Below are positions 48,208 to 57,671 of a stretch of 64,000 nucleotides of DNA, in pieces; position 1 is the first letter of the stretch, and every line of letters begins with the position of its first letter. This stretch comes from Lachnospiraceae bacterium (lineage in GTDB: Bacteria > Bacillota > Clostridia > Lachnospirales > Lachnospiraceae), in NCBI GenBank assembly GCA_017478245.1, contig JAFVDW010000018.1, forward strand, positions 25,287 to 89,286, given 5' to 3'. The position numbers were made by a program, and so were the translations under genes. The notes beneath the pieces were generated by a model. It was not told the origin of the DNA. It worked only from the letters and a program-made list of their open reading frames with translations, and made no database searches.

Positions 48208-49533
48208 TCACTTCTCCGCAATGCTTGTATAAATTTCCAACAATTTCCGATAATTGGCTTCTCTGTCATGGGTCCTTTTCGCATGCCCGCGCGCATGCTC
48301 ACAATATTGTTTGCGCGCCAATTCATCGTCCCACATCTTGAGCACTGCCTCGGAGAGTCTTTGGGCAATCTCTGCTGAATCAGCCTCCCCCGGTCGTCCG
48401 GCATCATACCCTTCGTAGCCGATTCCATCCTCACCATCCTGAAAAATGGTGGAGATTCCTCCCACCAGCGCGCTGACGCAGGGCATTCCCAATAACATCG
48501 CCTCTCCCAGTGAATTGGGCGAGTTCTCAATGGTGGAACAACACACAAACAAATGACTGCGCAGATACTGCTTCTTCATCTCATCGGATTTCAATTTACC
48601 CAGAAAGCATACTTTATCCCAAAGAGCATATCGCTGCAGCAGCTCCTGCAAATATTTTCCATACGCGGAAACCTTTATCCTATCCTTCAAGGTGCCCGTC
48701 TTTACCACACTGTTCCCCGCCACATACACTTTTGTATCGGGATAACGCTTTAAAATATCAGGCAATGCTAATAGCATGTAATGCAAGCCCTTGATGGGAT
48801 AATCCCCCTGGCTCAAAAAAATAGAGTGAGGAACACAGTTCTCCTCCTTCCACGCCTCATCGTAAAAGTCCTTCCGCAATGTCTCATTCATTTCATAATA
48901 CTCCGCCTGCGGATTCCATTCCTGGGTATAATGCCTGTCCCAGTGCGTCCGTCCGGTCACATTACCTGCCAGTCTGACGGCTTCTATCTCCATCCTGCCA
49001 CGCTGCACAAATTTTTCCTGCTGCATCTGTAATGTATCCTTGCGCAGAGAATCCCGCAGGGTCGCGCTGCGAATCACTCTATCCGGCAAATTTGCAAAAT
49101 AGGCATCCGCATAGACCGCGCACAAGCCCTGAATACCGATGAGAATCCGCTCCTTTCGGGAATATGCTCTGCAAAGGGCAAGCGTATGTGGGTATTCCGT
49201 GCCAAAGCAGTGTATCACATCCGGTTTTGCCGCCTCCAGAATCTTTTGAAGCCGCGCCTCCAATCCCACGTCATATCGCTCCGGATGCGCGGTATCCTCA
49301 TAGAAGCCAAAGCACTCCACTGTGCCCTGCTCGCCCAGCTTCAGCTCCTCTCTGTAACCATCCCGCTCCTGCTCCACCGGAAATGCGACGGCAAGACGGA
49401 TTGCATTTCCTTTTTGTCTCTCCAACAGGACGGATGCCAGACCGCTGATCCACCCCTCTTTGTTGGTAGCCTCCAGTCCCAGCCGCTCTGCCACCATCGG
49501 AAGCATAAAATTGCATAGCCAAAGTACGTTCAT
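48208..49533 (-). CDS. GT4-family glycosyltransferase
   Basis: A 441-residue GT-B enzyme. The N-terminus is NVLWLCNFMLPMVAERLGL, followed by DVIHCFGTEYPHTLALCR and a donor lobe with FLSQGDYPIKGLHYMLLALP and CCSTIENSPNSLGEAMLLGM. The start is ATG 49533 after AAAGGAAG; a longer frame reaches 49560. It is separated from the upstream EpsG-like gene by a 259-bp gap carrying an inverted-repeat element. Confidence 0.9.
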   Translation of the reverse strand: MNVLWLCNFMLPMVAERLGLEATNKEGWISGLASVLLERQKGNAIRLAVAFPVEQERDGYREELKLGEQGTVECFGFYEDTAHPERYDVGLEARLQKILEAAKPDVIHCFGTEYPHTLALCRAYSRKERILIGIQGLCAVYADAYFANLPDRVIRSATLRDSLRKDTLQMQQEKFVQRGRMEIEAVRLAGNVTGRTHWDRHYTQEWNPQAEYYEMNETLRKDFYDEAWKEENCVPHSIFLSQGDYPIKGLHYMLLALPDILKRYPDTKVYVAGNSVVKTGTLKDRIKVSAYGKYLQELLQRYALWDKVCFLGKLKSDEMKKQYLRSHLFVCCSTIENSPNSLGEAMLLGMPCVSALVGGISTIFQDGEDGIGYEGYDAGRPGEADSAEIAQRLSEAVLKMWDDELARKQYCEHARGHAKRTHDREANYRKLLEIYTSIAEK

Positions 49534-49560
49534 TCTTCTTCCTTTCAACAGCCTAATCAT

Positions 49561-49789
49561 TTAAGCGTGTGCGAAACTCCTATGATTGTTCATGAAATTG
49601 TGCACTCGTACAGTTCCATAACAGACACGCTTTCGCTCCAACCTCCCCGTAACGGCACATAAGGCGCCTGGCACTTACAGTGCCATGGTACGCCACCTAA
49701 GTGCCGACGGCTCGCTAGGTTCTGCGTATGGAAATGTACATCTTGCACAATTATAATAACATTCTAAGTGGGTTTCGCAGACGCCTAAT
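49561..49789. mobile_element. MITE-like element with long imperfect terminal inverted repeats
   Basis: The left end (TTAAGCGTGTGCGAAAC, 49561-49577; AATTGTGCACTCGTACAG and onward to CCATA at 49620) is mirrored at the right end (TATGGAAATGTACATC from 49727 to GCACAATT; GTTTCGCAGACGCCTAA, 49772-49788). The arms span about 60 bases with perhaps 70 percent match. The centre holds further hairpins such as TGGCACT-TAC-AGTGCCA. GCCTAATC occurs at both outer edges (49551-49558 and 49783-49790). There is no ORF inside. Element type is inferred. Confidence 0.6.
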
Positions 49790-49792
49790 CCA

Positions 49793-50914
49793 TTAATTAA
49801 ATATCCAATTCAGATATGGCAGCAGGCGAATGTCCACAGAATAAGCGTTTCGCAAAAACAGTGCAAAATGCGCAGCGAATGCCAATGCTGTGCCTGCTAT
49901 CAAAACTCTTTTCAGCCACCCTTTCTCCATATGCACCAACAGATTGGGAATCAGAAAAATCTGTCCGATTGTAAAATAATAACCAATCCTGGACACCTCC
50001 GGAATGAATGCCCCGAAGGTATAAGTCACCAGCCCCATCACATTCAGCCCTGCATAAAACCGGTTCCTCGCATTGTCCCGGAGTCCCGCTCGATAACAGA
50101 TCGCGCACAGCACACAGGTCCCCAGACATTTCCCGATATTTGTGTAAGAATAGCGCACCGCATCAAAAGCAGAGTCCTCATAGAACTCATAAAAATAAAA
50201 AATCACTCTGCGATACAGTTCCCTACAGAATACCAAGCTTAAAATAAGCGCCATGCCTATTACATAATGATACCATTTTAGGTGATTTTCGGCTACCCAT
50301 TTTGCCAATAAATATACAGGAATTACAATCAACACCGATTTGTGGAAGGTTGCTGCCAACACAATACACAGGATAAACCTGCCGTATTGCCCGCGTATCA
50401 CGAATTTGGTGCTGTATGCCACCACTGCAAGCACCAAATAATAACGAATGGAATTAAAACTGGAAAAATATAATCCATTCATCAGAAACAAAAACAGACT
50501 TCCCAGAAACCACTCACCCTGATCATAAATCGCCTTTAAGAAGAAAAAAACAGTCAGCAGCGAAATGGCTCCGAAAATAGGCAGATATTTCTCTCTCCCG
50601 AACAAAAGCTGCATAAAGCGCACAAAATAATTGAATCCAAATTCCGAGGAAACATGTCTTTTCTGGGCGATCAGGCTAAACATCTCCACATATTCCCAAT
50701 AGTCGTTACTATTGGCAATCCTACAGACCGCCACTGCGGATAAGACCACATAAATCCCCATACAGACCCATAGATTCATCGCCTGCCTGCGGTCAAAATG
50801 GTGTCTGCCCTTACTTGTGGCGTACTCTATCGTATGCAGTTGTACATGCTCTGTACTGTTACAAAAATATGCCAGCACCAATGAAAGCAGTGTCACCCCA
50901 AGATATAAAATCAT
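49793..50914 (-). CDS. EpsG-family polysaccharide polymerase-like membrane protein
   Basis: A 373-residue protein with about ten spans. The segment SNDYWEYVEMFSLIAQ followed by SSEFGFNYFVRFMQLLFG is the recognisable EpsG/Wzy-like core, a family thought to polymerise Wzy-dependent repeat units at the outer face of the membrane. ATG 50914 overlaps the upstream GT2 stop by four bases (ATGA). Its 3' end abuts the MITE-like element, which may attenuate or process the transcript. Confidence 0.85.
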   Translation of the reverse strand: MILYLGVTLLSLVLAYFCNSTEHVQLHTIEYATSKGRHHFDRRQAMNLWVCMGIYVVLSAVAVCRIANSNDYWEYVEMFSLIAQKRHVSSEFGFNYFVRFMQLLFGREKYLPIFGAISLLTVFFFLKAIYDQGEWFLGSLFLFLMNGLYFSSFNSIRYYLVLAVVAYSTKFVIRGQYGRFILCIVLAATFHKSVLIVIPVYLLAKWVAENHLKWYHYVIGMALILSLVFCRELYRRVIFYFYEFYEDSAFDAVRYSYTNIGKCLGTCVLCAICYRAGLRDNARNRFYAGLNVMGLVTYTFGAFIPEVSRIGYYFTIGQIFLIPNLLVHMEKGWLKRVLIAGTALAFAAHFALFLRNAYSVDIRLLPYLNWIFN

Positions 50915-51783
50915 TCCTTACCCACCCTTTTAACATACAACAGTCTCTTCAGATTTTGATAGATTCCGGCAAAACGCGGACTTTCCGCCATTTTTTTGCG
51001 CAGCGGTGCCAGCGTGATAAGCAAAATCCCCCGATACCGCAGACGTTGCCCCACACTCATATAACGCGCCGTAATCTCCTTATGCTCCTGTGCAGAGCGC
51101 CGGATATTCTCTTTTGTCTCCGAAAAACCGCCGCCTTCATATGCCGCCAAAGTCACCGGAATGTACCTTGGCTGCACCTTTTTTTCAAAAAAGCACCACA
51201 AAAAATGTTCATAGTCCGCCCGCACCCGATAGCTTGGATCGTAACCTCTCTCCGCAAACAGTGATGCAGCATATAGACACGCCTGATGACAAGGCAGATG
51301 TCTGTAACAGGCAAACGCATCAATATGCGGATTGGACGACACCACCTGCTCTCTCAACACATCCAGAATATCGCCGTAATAAAGCTGCGCTTCCCTCCCC
51401 GCACGGCGATCCTCTCGTATCTTGTCCGCCACCTGAGCCAATACCTCCTCATGCGCAAACAAATCCCCACAATTCAGAAAATACAGATATTCTCCTGTGG
51501 CATAGCCTACAGCCTGATTCATCCCATCGTAAATACTGCTATCCTGCTGTGTGACAACCTGCACACGTCCGCTGCCCTCCTGCCACTGCTCCAAAAAGTG
51601 CTTCAGTTCTTCCATAGAGCCATCCACGGATCCCCCGTCTTTCACTATCACCTGATAGTCCGTGAAGCTTTGTGCGCGGATGCTTTCAAAGGTTTCTATT
51701 ATTTTGCCGCCCGGATTGAGTGCCACTACAATAATACTAAAAAATGGCTTATCCGATATATTTTCCTCTATCTTCTGTCTCAT
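50911..51783 (-). CDS. GT2 glycosyltransferase
   Basis: A 290-residue GT2 enzyme with PFFSIIVVALNPGGKIIETF, KDGGSVDGSMEELK, DSSIYDGMNQAVGYATGEY and LNCGDLFAHEEV, similar to short WcaE-type enzymes. ATG 51783 overlaps the upstream stop at 51780 (ATGA); an upstream in-frame extension to 51882 lies wholly within the preceding gene. Followed by the overlapping EpsG-like gene. Donor unknown. Confidence 0.9.
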   Translation of the reverse strand: MRQKIEENISDKPFFSIIVVALNPGGKIIETFESIRAQSFTDYQVIVKDGGSVDGSMEELKHFLEQWQEGSGRVQVVTQQDSSIYDGMNQAVGYATGEYLYFLNCGDLFAHEEVLAQVADKIREDRRAGREAQLYYGDILDVLREQVVSSNPHIDAFACYRHLPCHQACLYAASLFAERGYDPSYRVRADYEHFLWCFFEKKVQPRYIPVTLAAYEGGGFSETKENIRRSAQEHKEITARYMSVGQRLRYRGILLITLAPLRKKMAESPRFAGIYQNLKRLLYVKRVGKE

Positions 51784-52553
51784 ACAGCCTTGATTCCTCT
51801 CACCATAATGCGGTATGCTTCCCGCCAGGGAATCTCCTTGCACATCACCTTTCTCTTGGCAAGCACAAAGCGAAGTGCCCATATCCGTGCCATCCGTCCA
51901 TAGAGATGCCTGTACAATACTCCCCTGTCATAAAAAAATTTCTCGTTGTAGCCTTTAAACCATGTAGATTCCCCCGGCTGTTCCTGTCCGATACGGATGG
52001 GCACCCGATATACCTTAAGCCCTGCCTTCAGACAATCATGCAGAAACAGACTATCCTCACCATTACTGTGCTTTGCCCCACCGCCGAAGAGCAGGGAAAA
52101 GGTGATATTATGCTCGTGAATTTTGTCTGTTCTCACTGCAAAGCTGTAAGTGGGATAACGCCCACAGTTGTACCAGTGTACCCTGCCGAAGCGCTCCGTG
52201 TGATAAGTCTCTCTCCCCGGCGCAGCCTGTACATTAAACAGCAATACATCTGCCTCAGGGTGCCCGGCAAAAGCCTCCAGAATCTTGGCAGCATAGCCCT
52301 CGTCATATACAATATCCTGATCTGCAAACACACTAATCGTTGCACTTGCACGAAAAAGGCTGTGATTGCGACTCAAACCCACTCCCCGCTCCGCCATAGA
52401 AAAATAACGAATGGTGTGACCCTTATAATGCAATTCCTCGTATCGATAATCCTCTCCTTGACTGACAATAATGGCATCACTGTCAATCTTCATTTCCTCC
52501 GCAAGCTGCAAAGGCTCTTTGTTCATTGCCGCCACTAATAGCTGTAAGGTCAT
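51780..52553 (-). CDS. GT2-fold glycosyltransferase-like protein, divergent
   Basis: A 257-residue protein that begins MTLQLLVAAMNKEPLQLAEE and carries FSMAERGVGLSRNHSLFRA, SVFADQDIVYDEGYAAKILE and NGEDSLFLHDCLKAGLKVY. These match the acidic metal site and acceptor region of a GT-A fold. The usual N-terminal VxxPVYN motif is replaced by a shorter VAAMN. ATG 52553 follows AAGGTGACAG. It lies 51 bp after the Wzz-like gene. Catalytic competence likely but not certain. Confidence 0.8.
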   Translation of the reverse strand: MTLQLLVAAMNKEPLQLAEEMKIDSDAIIVSQGEDYRYEELHYKGHTIRYFSMAERGVGLSRNHSLFRASATISVFADQDIVYDEGYAAKILEAFAGHPEADVLLFNVQAAPGRETYHTERFGRVHWYNCGRYPTYSFAVRTDKIHEHNITFSLLFGGGAKHSNGEDSLFLHDCLKAGLKVYRVPIRIGQEQPGESTWFKGYNEKFFYDRGVLYRHLYGRMARIWALRFVLAKRKVMCKEIPWREAYRIMVRGIKAV

Positions 52554-52604
52554 CCCTGTCACCTTACCCTTTCTGCCCGCCGCTAACCGGGAGAGCAATT
52601 TCTA

Positions 52605-53636
52605 CTACTTCCAACGATAAAAGGAGAGCAGGCGCTCATCCACATCTGTCAGCACAATGGCTGTAACGGTCACCTCTTGCAGTGCCAGTCTGTGCAGCGT
52701 GGCTTCCACCGCTTTGCCGCCATCCGCTCCGGCGCGTACGAACAGCAGATTACCGTCCGTTTCCCGCAGTGCTCCCAGCTTGTGGGCATGCAGTGCGTCC
52801 GCCACACATAAGGATTCCCGCACCATACCGGCACCGGAAAGCTGCTCCACAGTCTTTTGCAAATCCATACCGCCATCCACCGCTGTAACACCAAGCTTCT
52901 CTTTACCGTCCAACAAAAACTTCAGATTGTCCGCCAAATCTACGGACACTCCACCCTCACGATTCAGATAGCCCGCGGTGGGAATCCCGTACCGATAAGT
53001 GCAAGTCTCCGGCAAATAGATTTTCTCATCCAACAGATAAAAAAATCCCACCAAAAACCACGCCACAAACGCGCCAACCACAAGCCCCAGCACACAGGCA
53101 CGCACACAGCGGATATCCCGCGCCACAGGTGCCGGTCCCTCCGTATCCAACAAACGAATCTCTACCAGCTCCTTCTGACTTTTGCCAAATGCAAACATGG
53201 ACTCCCGGTAAACCTCCGCAATCTCCAACGCCTTTTGTGCATCCGGATGGGTTATAACAAGATATGGAATGCGCACATCCGACCGAAGCTCGGCGGAAAC
53301 GCAATTTACCAGTTCTTCCTTCGTCATGGGGAAGGAAAGCTGCTCCAATACCGGTTTCACCCACTCATCACTCTGCACCCAGTCGCTCCATGTATAACCC
53401 GCAAAATAAGAATAACTCAGTTGAATCTGTGGGTCTGTACCGTACTCTACATAATATTTATCAATCACCTGATAGGCTGCCGGCTCCGCCAGCACTACCT
53501 TCATCAAAAAATAACCGCCGCCTATAAGCGCCAATCCAAGCAGCGCTCCCAGACAAAAAAGCTTCCATCTGCGCGCACAATGATATACAAACAATTTTAG
53601 ATCAAAGGGTTCCTTTGCATACGTCAACTGATACAT
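52605..53636 (-). CDS. Wzz/YveK-like chain-length regulator with degenerate BY-kinase-like C-terminus
   Basis: A 343-residue protein. Spans at ~26-50 and ~181-202 flank an extracellular Wzz-type region (~51-180), the arrangement of capsule chain-length determinants. The cytoplasmic tail (~230-343) looks like the P-loop tyrosine-kinase partner that is normally fused or adjacent: DLADNLKFLL, LGVTAVDGGMDLQKTVEQL and LLFVRAGADGGKAV, then VTAIVLTDVDERL. It has no GxxxxGKS Walker A and no Tyr-rich tail, so kinase activity is unlikely. ATG 53636 follows GGGAGG. It sits directly after the initiating transferase gene. Confidence 0.82.
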   Translation of the reverse strand: MYQLTYAKEPFDLKLFVYHCARRWKLFCLGALLGLALIGGGYFLMKVVLAEPAAYQVIDKYYVEYGTDPQIQLSYSYFAGYTWSDWVQSDEWVKPVLEQLSFPMTKEELVNCVSAELRSDVRIPYLVITHPDAQKALEIAEVYRESMFAFGKSQKELVEIRLLDTEGPAPVARDIRCVRACVLGLVVGAFVAWFLVGFFYLLDEKIYLPETCTYRYGIPTAGYLNREGGVSVDLADNLKFLLDGKEKLGVTAVDGGMDLQKTVEQLSGAGMVRESLCVADALHAHKLGALRETDGNLLFVRAGADGGKAVEATLHRLALQEVTVTAIVLTDVDERLLSFYRWK

Positions 53637-53661
53637 AGGTGCCTCCCAAACTTTTATCCAT

Positions 53662-55095
53662 CTAAATTTCCTGATCCGACTGTTCAATTTCCGCCTTTAA
53701 GGCAGTAATCTGCTCACTCTCCACACCTTCCGTGCTGTCCGGCCAGAGAAGTATCTTCAAAGTCAGCAGCATCAGCTTCAAATCCAGCCACAGAGAATAG
53801 TTCTCAATATAGGTCAAATCCAGCTTCAGCTTGTCATAGGGCGACGTATTATATTTGCCGTACACCTGCGCAAACCCTGCCAGTCCCGCTTTCACCTTCA
53901 TGCGGAAAACAAATTCCGGCATAATCTCCACATACTGTGCGATAATCTCCGGTCGCTCCGGTCTCGGACCAATAAATGACATATCACCCTTTAAGATATT
54001 GACCAACTGTGGCAGTTCATCAATCCTGCATTTGCGAATAAAGCGGCCGATGGGTGTAATCCGGTCATCATGCTTCTGCGCCAGTCTTGCCACCCCATCC
54101 TTTTCCGCATCCACCCGCATACTGCGGAATTTCATAATGTAAAATTCCCTTTGATTGCGGGTACACCGAATCTGCTTGTACAATACCGGTCCCCCATCAT
54201 AAAGCTTGATGGCAATGGCGGTAATGAGCATAAACGGCGATGCAATCACCAACAGAATAGCAGAGCATATGATATCCATCAGGCGTTTTACAAAACGCTC
54301 TTCTATGGTGAGCTTGTACTCTCTAGTCAACATCAGAGGAGTGTCAAAAATGTGGAGCTCCTCCGAGCCCATCATGATCACATCAGGAATCTTGGGCATC
54401 ACATATACACGAATGGAGCGGCCATAACAATATTTTAGAATCAGATTGCGCTTTTCCACCCGGATATCGCCGATTACAATGGCATTGTACTCGCCCGCCT
54501 CGTACTCTCTTGAGATTTGTTCACAAATCTTCTCCACACCCTCTCGGATGTGCACACTTTTAACAATCACATACTTGTCCCGTCTACTCTCAAACTTCGC
54601 CATAATATCCTGCGCAGGTCGGTCACCATGAATCAACAACAGCTTCCGGGGCGGAAATACCGTGCGGTAAATTCGATTGACAATATTGATATAGATAATG
54701 ATAACCACTGTCTGCTCAAACATCATCAGAAAGAAAATCTGTGGCACAAACAACTGAAACGCCATAACTGACAGTTCGCCGTAAATGATGATATTTGCAA
54801 TGGCGGTGGCAAACACCTGTGAAAAAATCAACTCCACATTTTTCAGATATCCCAGCCTCATGCCACCATACATAATAGACAAAAACAAGAGAATCACTCC
54901 ATAGATGGAAATCTCCAGCAAATGCCCCTTGAACCAGAAATCCCGCAGTGCAGGTACCACACTGTGTTGAAAATGCTTCAGCCAGTTATAACCGAAAATC
55001 GCCGTCTCCAACGCGATACAGCCCGCCGAAAAGATTAGATTAATCAGCCGTTTAAAGGATTCTATATTACTTGTTATTCTTTCATTCTCATTCAT
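53662..55095 (-). CDS. Polyprenyl glycosylphosphotransferase, CpsE/WbaP-like
   Basis: A 477-residue initiating sugar transferase. Four or five N-terminal spans (~15-140) are followed by a CoA-binding-like domain (~150-250) and a C-terminal bacterial sugar transferase domain with RCTRNQREFYIMKFRSMRVD, the Asp-Glu pair in KCRIDELPQL, FIGPRPERPE and YIENYSLWLDLKLMLLTLK. It loads a hexose-1-phosphate (often Glc or Gal) onto undecaprenyl phosphate. It is followed 25 bp later by the Wzz-like gene. This is the second initiating enzyme in the window. Confidence 0.94.
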   Translation of the reverse strand: MNENERITSNIESFKRLINLIFSAGCIALETAIFGYNWLKHFQHSVVPALRDFWFKGHLLEISIYGVILLFLSIMYGGMRLGYLKNVELIFSQVFATAIANIIIYGELSVMAFQLFVPQIFFLMMFEQTVVIIIYINIVNRIYRTVFPPRKLLLIHGDRPAQDIMAKFESRRDKYVIVKSVHIREGVEKICEQISREYEAGEYNAIVIGDIRVEKRNLILKYCYGRSIRVYVMPKIPDVIMMGSEELHIFDTPLMLTREYKLTIEERFVKRLMDIICSAILLVIASPFMLITAIAIKLYDGGPVLYKQIRCTRNQREFYIMKFRSMRVDAEKDGVARLAQKHDDRITPIGRFIRKCRIDELPQLVNILKGDMSFIGPRPERPEIIAQYVEIMPEFVFRMKVKAGLAGFAQVYGKYNTSPYDKLKLDLTYIENYSLWLDLKLMLLTLKILLWPDSTEGVESEQITALKAEIEQSDQEI

Positions 55096-55118
55096 GCGTC
55101 CGTTACGCCTCCTGCTTT

Positions 55119-56774
55119 CTATCGCTCCACCAGATACACCTTCAGGTTGCCGCTCGCCGTCAAATAATCTACCGAAATATGCTCCCCCATCGCCTGCTCC
55201 AAAAAGTCTGCCGCCTGCGGATACAAATCTTCACGAACATACAATACAAAAGCATCCGCCTCTCCCGCTTCCTGCACAGCCACAACATCCTCCGGCGTTT
55301 GATGCTCTGTCAGGAAACAGATTCGTTCCGGGATAATCCAATCATAATAGCAATACACACCATCCGTCGCGCCATACACAAGCCATGGCTCCCCGCTATG
55401 CTCCTGCAACAGAAGCTTATTCTTCTCCGGCTGGTACAAATAAGCAATCCCCCTGCCATCATCAATGACACGCCATTCTCCCACAAGAACCACACAAGCC
55501 AAAAAAACTGCCGTCACCGTCCTGAGCGGTGTTTTATCCGGAAAAAGCAGCTCCAACAGCATAAGCGCACACCATAACACACAACACCAGACAATCGTGT
55601 GACTTCCCCAGAGATAACGCTCCTGCGCCACACTCGGCATGGCGAGACAGATGAGCCACTGATACAGTTGTGTGATTAGACATATGATTACGAGTCCTGC
55701 CCCTTTCGCATTCTCCTTTTGCCTATACAAAAAAAATATCCCGCCAACGAGAACCCCAAAAAGAAGCACCACCCCTATAACCGGGGGAACAGCTTCCCCA
55801 AAGATACTTCCGGACAGACTACGGTAGCCCCAGCCAAGTCGATACAGAACATCCCCAAAAGGAGCCGATAAAGCCTTCCTCGCCAGTGCTCCGTTTCCCT
55901 GTCTTAAATTGTCCTTCCAATAGGGAAACAGCGCATTTACAGTCACAAGAACCAGTGCGCTGTTGACAATCCATACCGCCGCACAGTGCCACAGCGTCGA
56001 AACATCCCCTCTCATCTTCTGTCCCATCTGCCACCGGGCACACTTCATCGACCATAAGACATGCCCTAGCAGCCATAAACAGAATACCCCTGCACTCACT
56101 GCATAAAAAATCCAAAAATCATAGTGTGTCAAAAAACCGATTACACTGATTCCAAACAAGAATACCCATGTAGACGGTCGAAGCTTCCGGCTGCGCACCT
56201 CATCGATCAGTCGGAAACATACAATCAACAACAGAACCTCCGCCCATAACAACAGCATGTACATGCGCAGGGTGGTCGCCTGCTCCAGACACAGCCGGCA
56301 CACGATTCCGCCGAGAACCACAATACCTCCCGCGCCCCCTATATTCCCTGTTAATCTGAAGAAAAAACAATAGAGCGAAAGCAATAAAAACGGATAGAAA
56401 AAGAGATTGATGCCTAGTCCGATCCATGTGGAACAGCTTCCCCGAAATCCCCAAAAGGATAACATTCTAAAAATCCAAAAATACAAAGGTACATGATCCC
56501 CATACAGATTTGACGACACCTCCTTCAGCGCCAGCTTGTCCGAATCCGCGGCAAAAGCTGCTATGACTTCCGCTCGATTTGTCCAGACATCCGTTCGCTT
56601 TGCTGGGAAGGTCTGTTCAAATCCATTGGCAGACTCATAGGTATATATCTCGTCACAAAACCAGATCTCCTTCCTGGCCGCCCAATAGAGAAAGACCAGT
56701 AACCCTGCCAAAAGCAGGAAAACTCCCATTCCTATCGCCCATATCCTTTGTACTCTTTTATCACCTGTTTTCAT
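55119..56774 (-). CDS. GT39/ArnT-like polytopic membrane protein
   Basis: A 551-residue membrane protein with about eleven spans and a C-terminal extracytoplasmic tail (~450-551). The first outer loop has EIWFCDEIYTYESAN, an acidic pair like the catalytic Asp/Glu of GT-C enzymes, and VSSNLYGDHVPLYFWIFRML resembles the second conserved loop. It probably transfers a polyprenyl-phosphate-linked sugar onto a surface glycan. It starts at ATG 56774 with an AGGA site; 80 bp separate it from the GT2 gene upstream. Confidence 0.82.
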   Translation of the reverse strand: MKTGDKRVQRIWAIGMGVFLLLAGLLVFLYWAARKEIWFCDEIYTYESANGFEQTFPAKRTDVWTNRAEVIAAFAADSDKLALKEVSSNLYGDHVPLYFWIFRMLSFWGFRGSCSTWIGLGINLFFYPFLLLSLYCFFFRLTGNIGGAGGIVVLGGIVCRLCLEQATTLRMYMLLLWAEVLLLIVCFRLIDEVRSRKLRPSTWVFLFGISVIGFLTHYDFWIFYAVSAGVFCLWLLGHVLWSMKCARWQMGQKMRGDVSTLWHCAAVWIVNSALVLVTVNALFPYWKDNLRQGNGALARKALSAPFGDVLYRLGWGYRSLSGSIFGEAVPPVIGVVLLFGVLVGGIFFLYRQKENAKGAGLVIICLITQLYQWLICLAMPSVAQERYLWGSHTIVWCCVLWCALMLLELLFPDKTPLRTVTAVFLACVVLVGEWRVIDDGRGIAYLYQPEKNKLLLQEHSGEPWLVYGATDGVYCYYDWIIPERICFLTEHQTPEDVVAVQEAGEADAFVLYVREDLYPQAADFLEQAMGEHISVDYLTASGNLKVYLVER

Positions 56775-56854
56775 GAATCCTATTTTAGAGCATCATTTCG
56801 ATATAATCAACCATATTTTTTCCATAAATCGCTATTTCATACATTGGCGCCCGG

Positions 56855-57625
56855 TCATATCCTGCGTCTGACTGCACGCACCGCCCAGAAACAAAAGTTC
56901 CACGCACTGACAAGGACACTTAAGCCCTCCGCCCTGCGGTACAGATGCCAGATACGGCGAATCGCCTCCAGCTTGTTAGACGATAAGGATTTCCCCGCGC
57001 GCCGGTATTTCACCAGATTCTCATCCAATCCGTATGCCACATATCCCGAACGCAGCACTTTCCACCAGAGCGCCGTATCCTCACTTTTGATGAGCGGCAT
57101 CTCCAATGCTTCTTTGGCAATCAACTCCGTGTCAAACAGCACAGTGGACGTAAAAATCGTAGTATTTTGCAACGCCTGCCTGTAAGATAGGGTCTCCGGT
57201 ACCCGCACGACCCTGCCGGTTCCCCGCCCCTGTTCGTCCGCAAACTCATATCCTGTGAAAACGAAAGCAGCTTTCCTCTCTTCCATGAATGCCAACTCCC
57301 GTTCCAGCTTGTCCGGCACCCACAGATCATCGGCATCCAAATAGGCAATATAACGCCCGCCCGCCTCCTGCAAGCCGCGATTGCGCGCCCTCGCTGCGCC
57401 GCCATTTTGCTTCTGTAGAATCAGGCGAATGCGCTCATCCCGCTGCCGCTCCAAAAGCTCCTCTATGCAAGCTACCGTCCGGTCGCTGCTTCCGTCTTCC
57501 ACTAGCAACAGCTCCCAGTCCGGGTAACTCTGCGCCTGCACACAAGCGATTGTCTCTGTAATATATTTTTCCACATTATAGACCGGTACGATGATGCTCA
57601 CCAACCGGTTTTGCTGTTTTTTCAT
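56855..57625 (-). CDS. GT2 glycosyltransferase
   Basis: A 256-residue GT2 enzyme with SIIVPVYNVEKYITETIACV, VEDGSSDRTVACIEELL, NGGAARARNRGLQEA and YLDADDLWVPDKLERE. ATG 57625 follows GAGAGGAATG; the in-frame extension to 57682 runs into the neighbouring cassette. It is the first clear gene of the CpsE-type block, 46 bp after the membrane gene of the STAS/GHKL cassette, and may be read from that cassette's promoter. Confidence 0.92.
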   Translation of the reverse strand: MKKQQNRLVSIIVPVYNVEKYITETIACVQAQSYPDWELLLVEDGSSDRTVACIEELLERQRDERIRLILQKQNGGAARARNRGLQEAGGRYIAYLDADDLWVPDKLERELAFMEERKAAFVFTGYEFADEQGRGTGRVVRVPETLSYRQALQNTTIFTSTVLFDTELIAKEALEMPLIKSEDTALWWKVLRSGYVAYGLDENLVKYRRAGKSLSSNKLEAIRRIWHLYRRAEGLSVLVSAWNFCFWAVRAVRRRI

Positions 57626-57671
57626 ATCATTCCTCTCACCGGGCAGTGTATAATTCTGTCCCCCTGACCTG

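Noticed and set aside
56775-56854. Possible minus-strand promoter TTGATT-17-TAAAAT before the GT39-like gene
   Set aside because: The -10 ends only about ten bases before the ATG at 56774, leaving no room for a leader with a ribosome site; likely chance.
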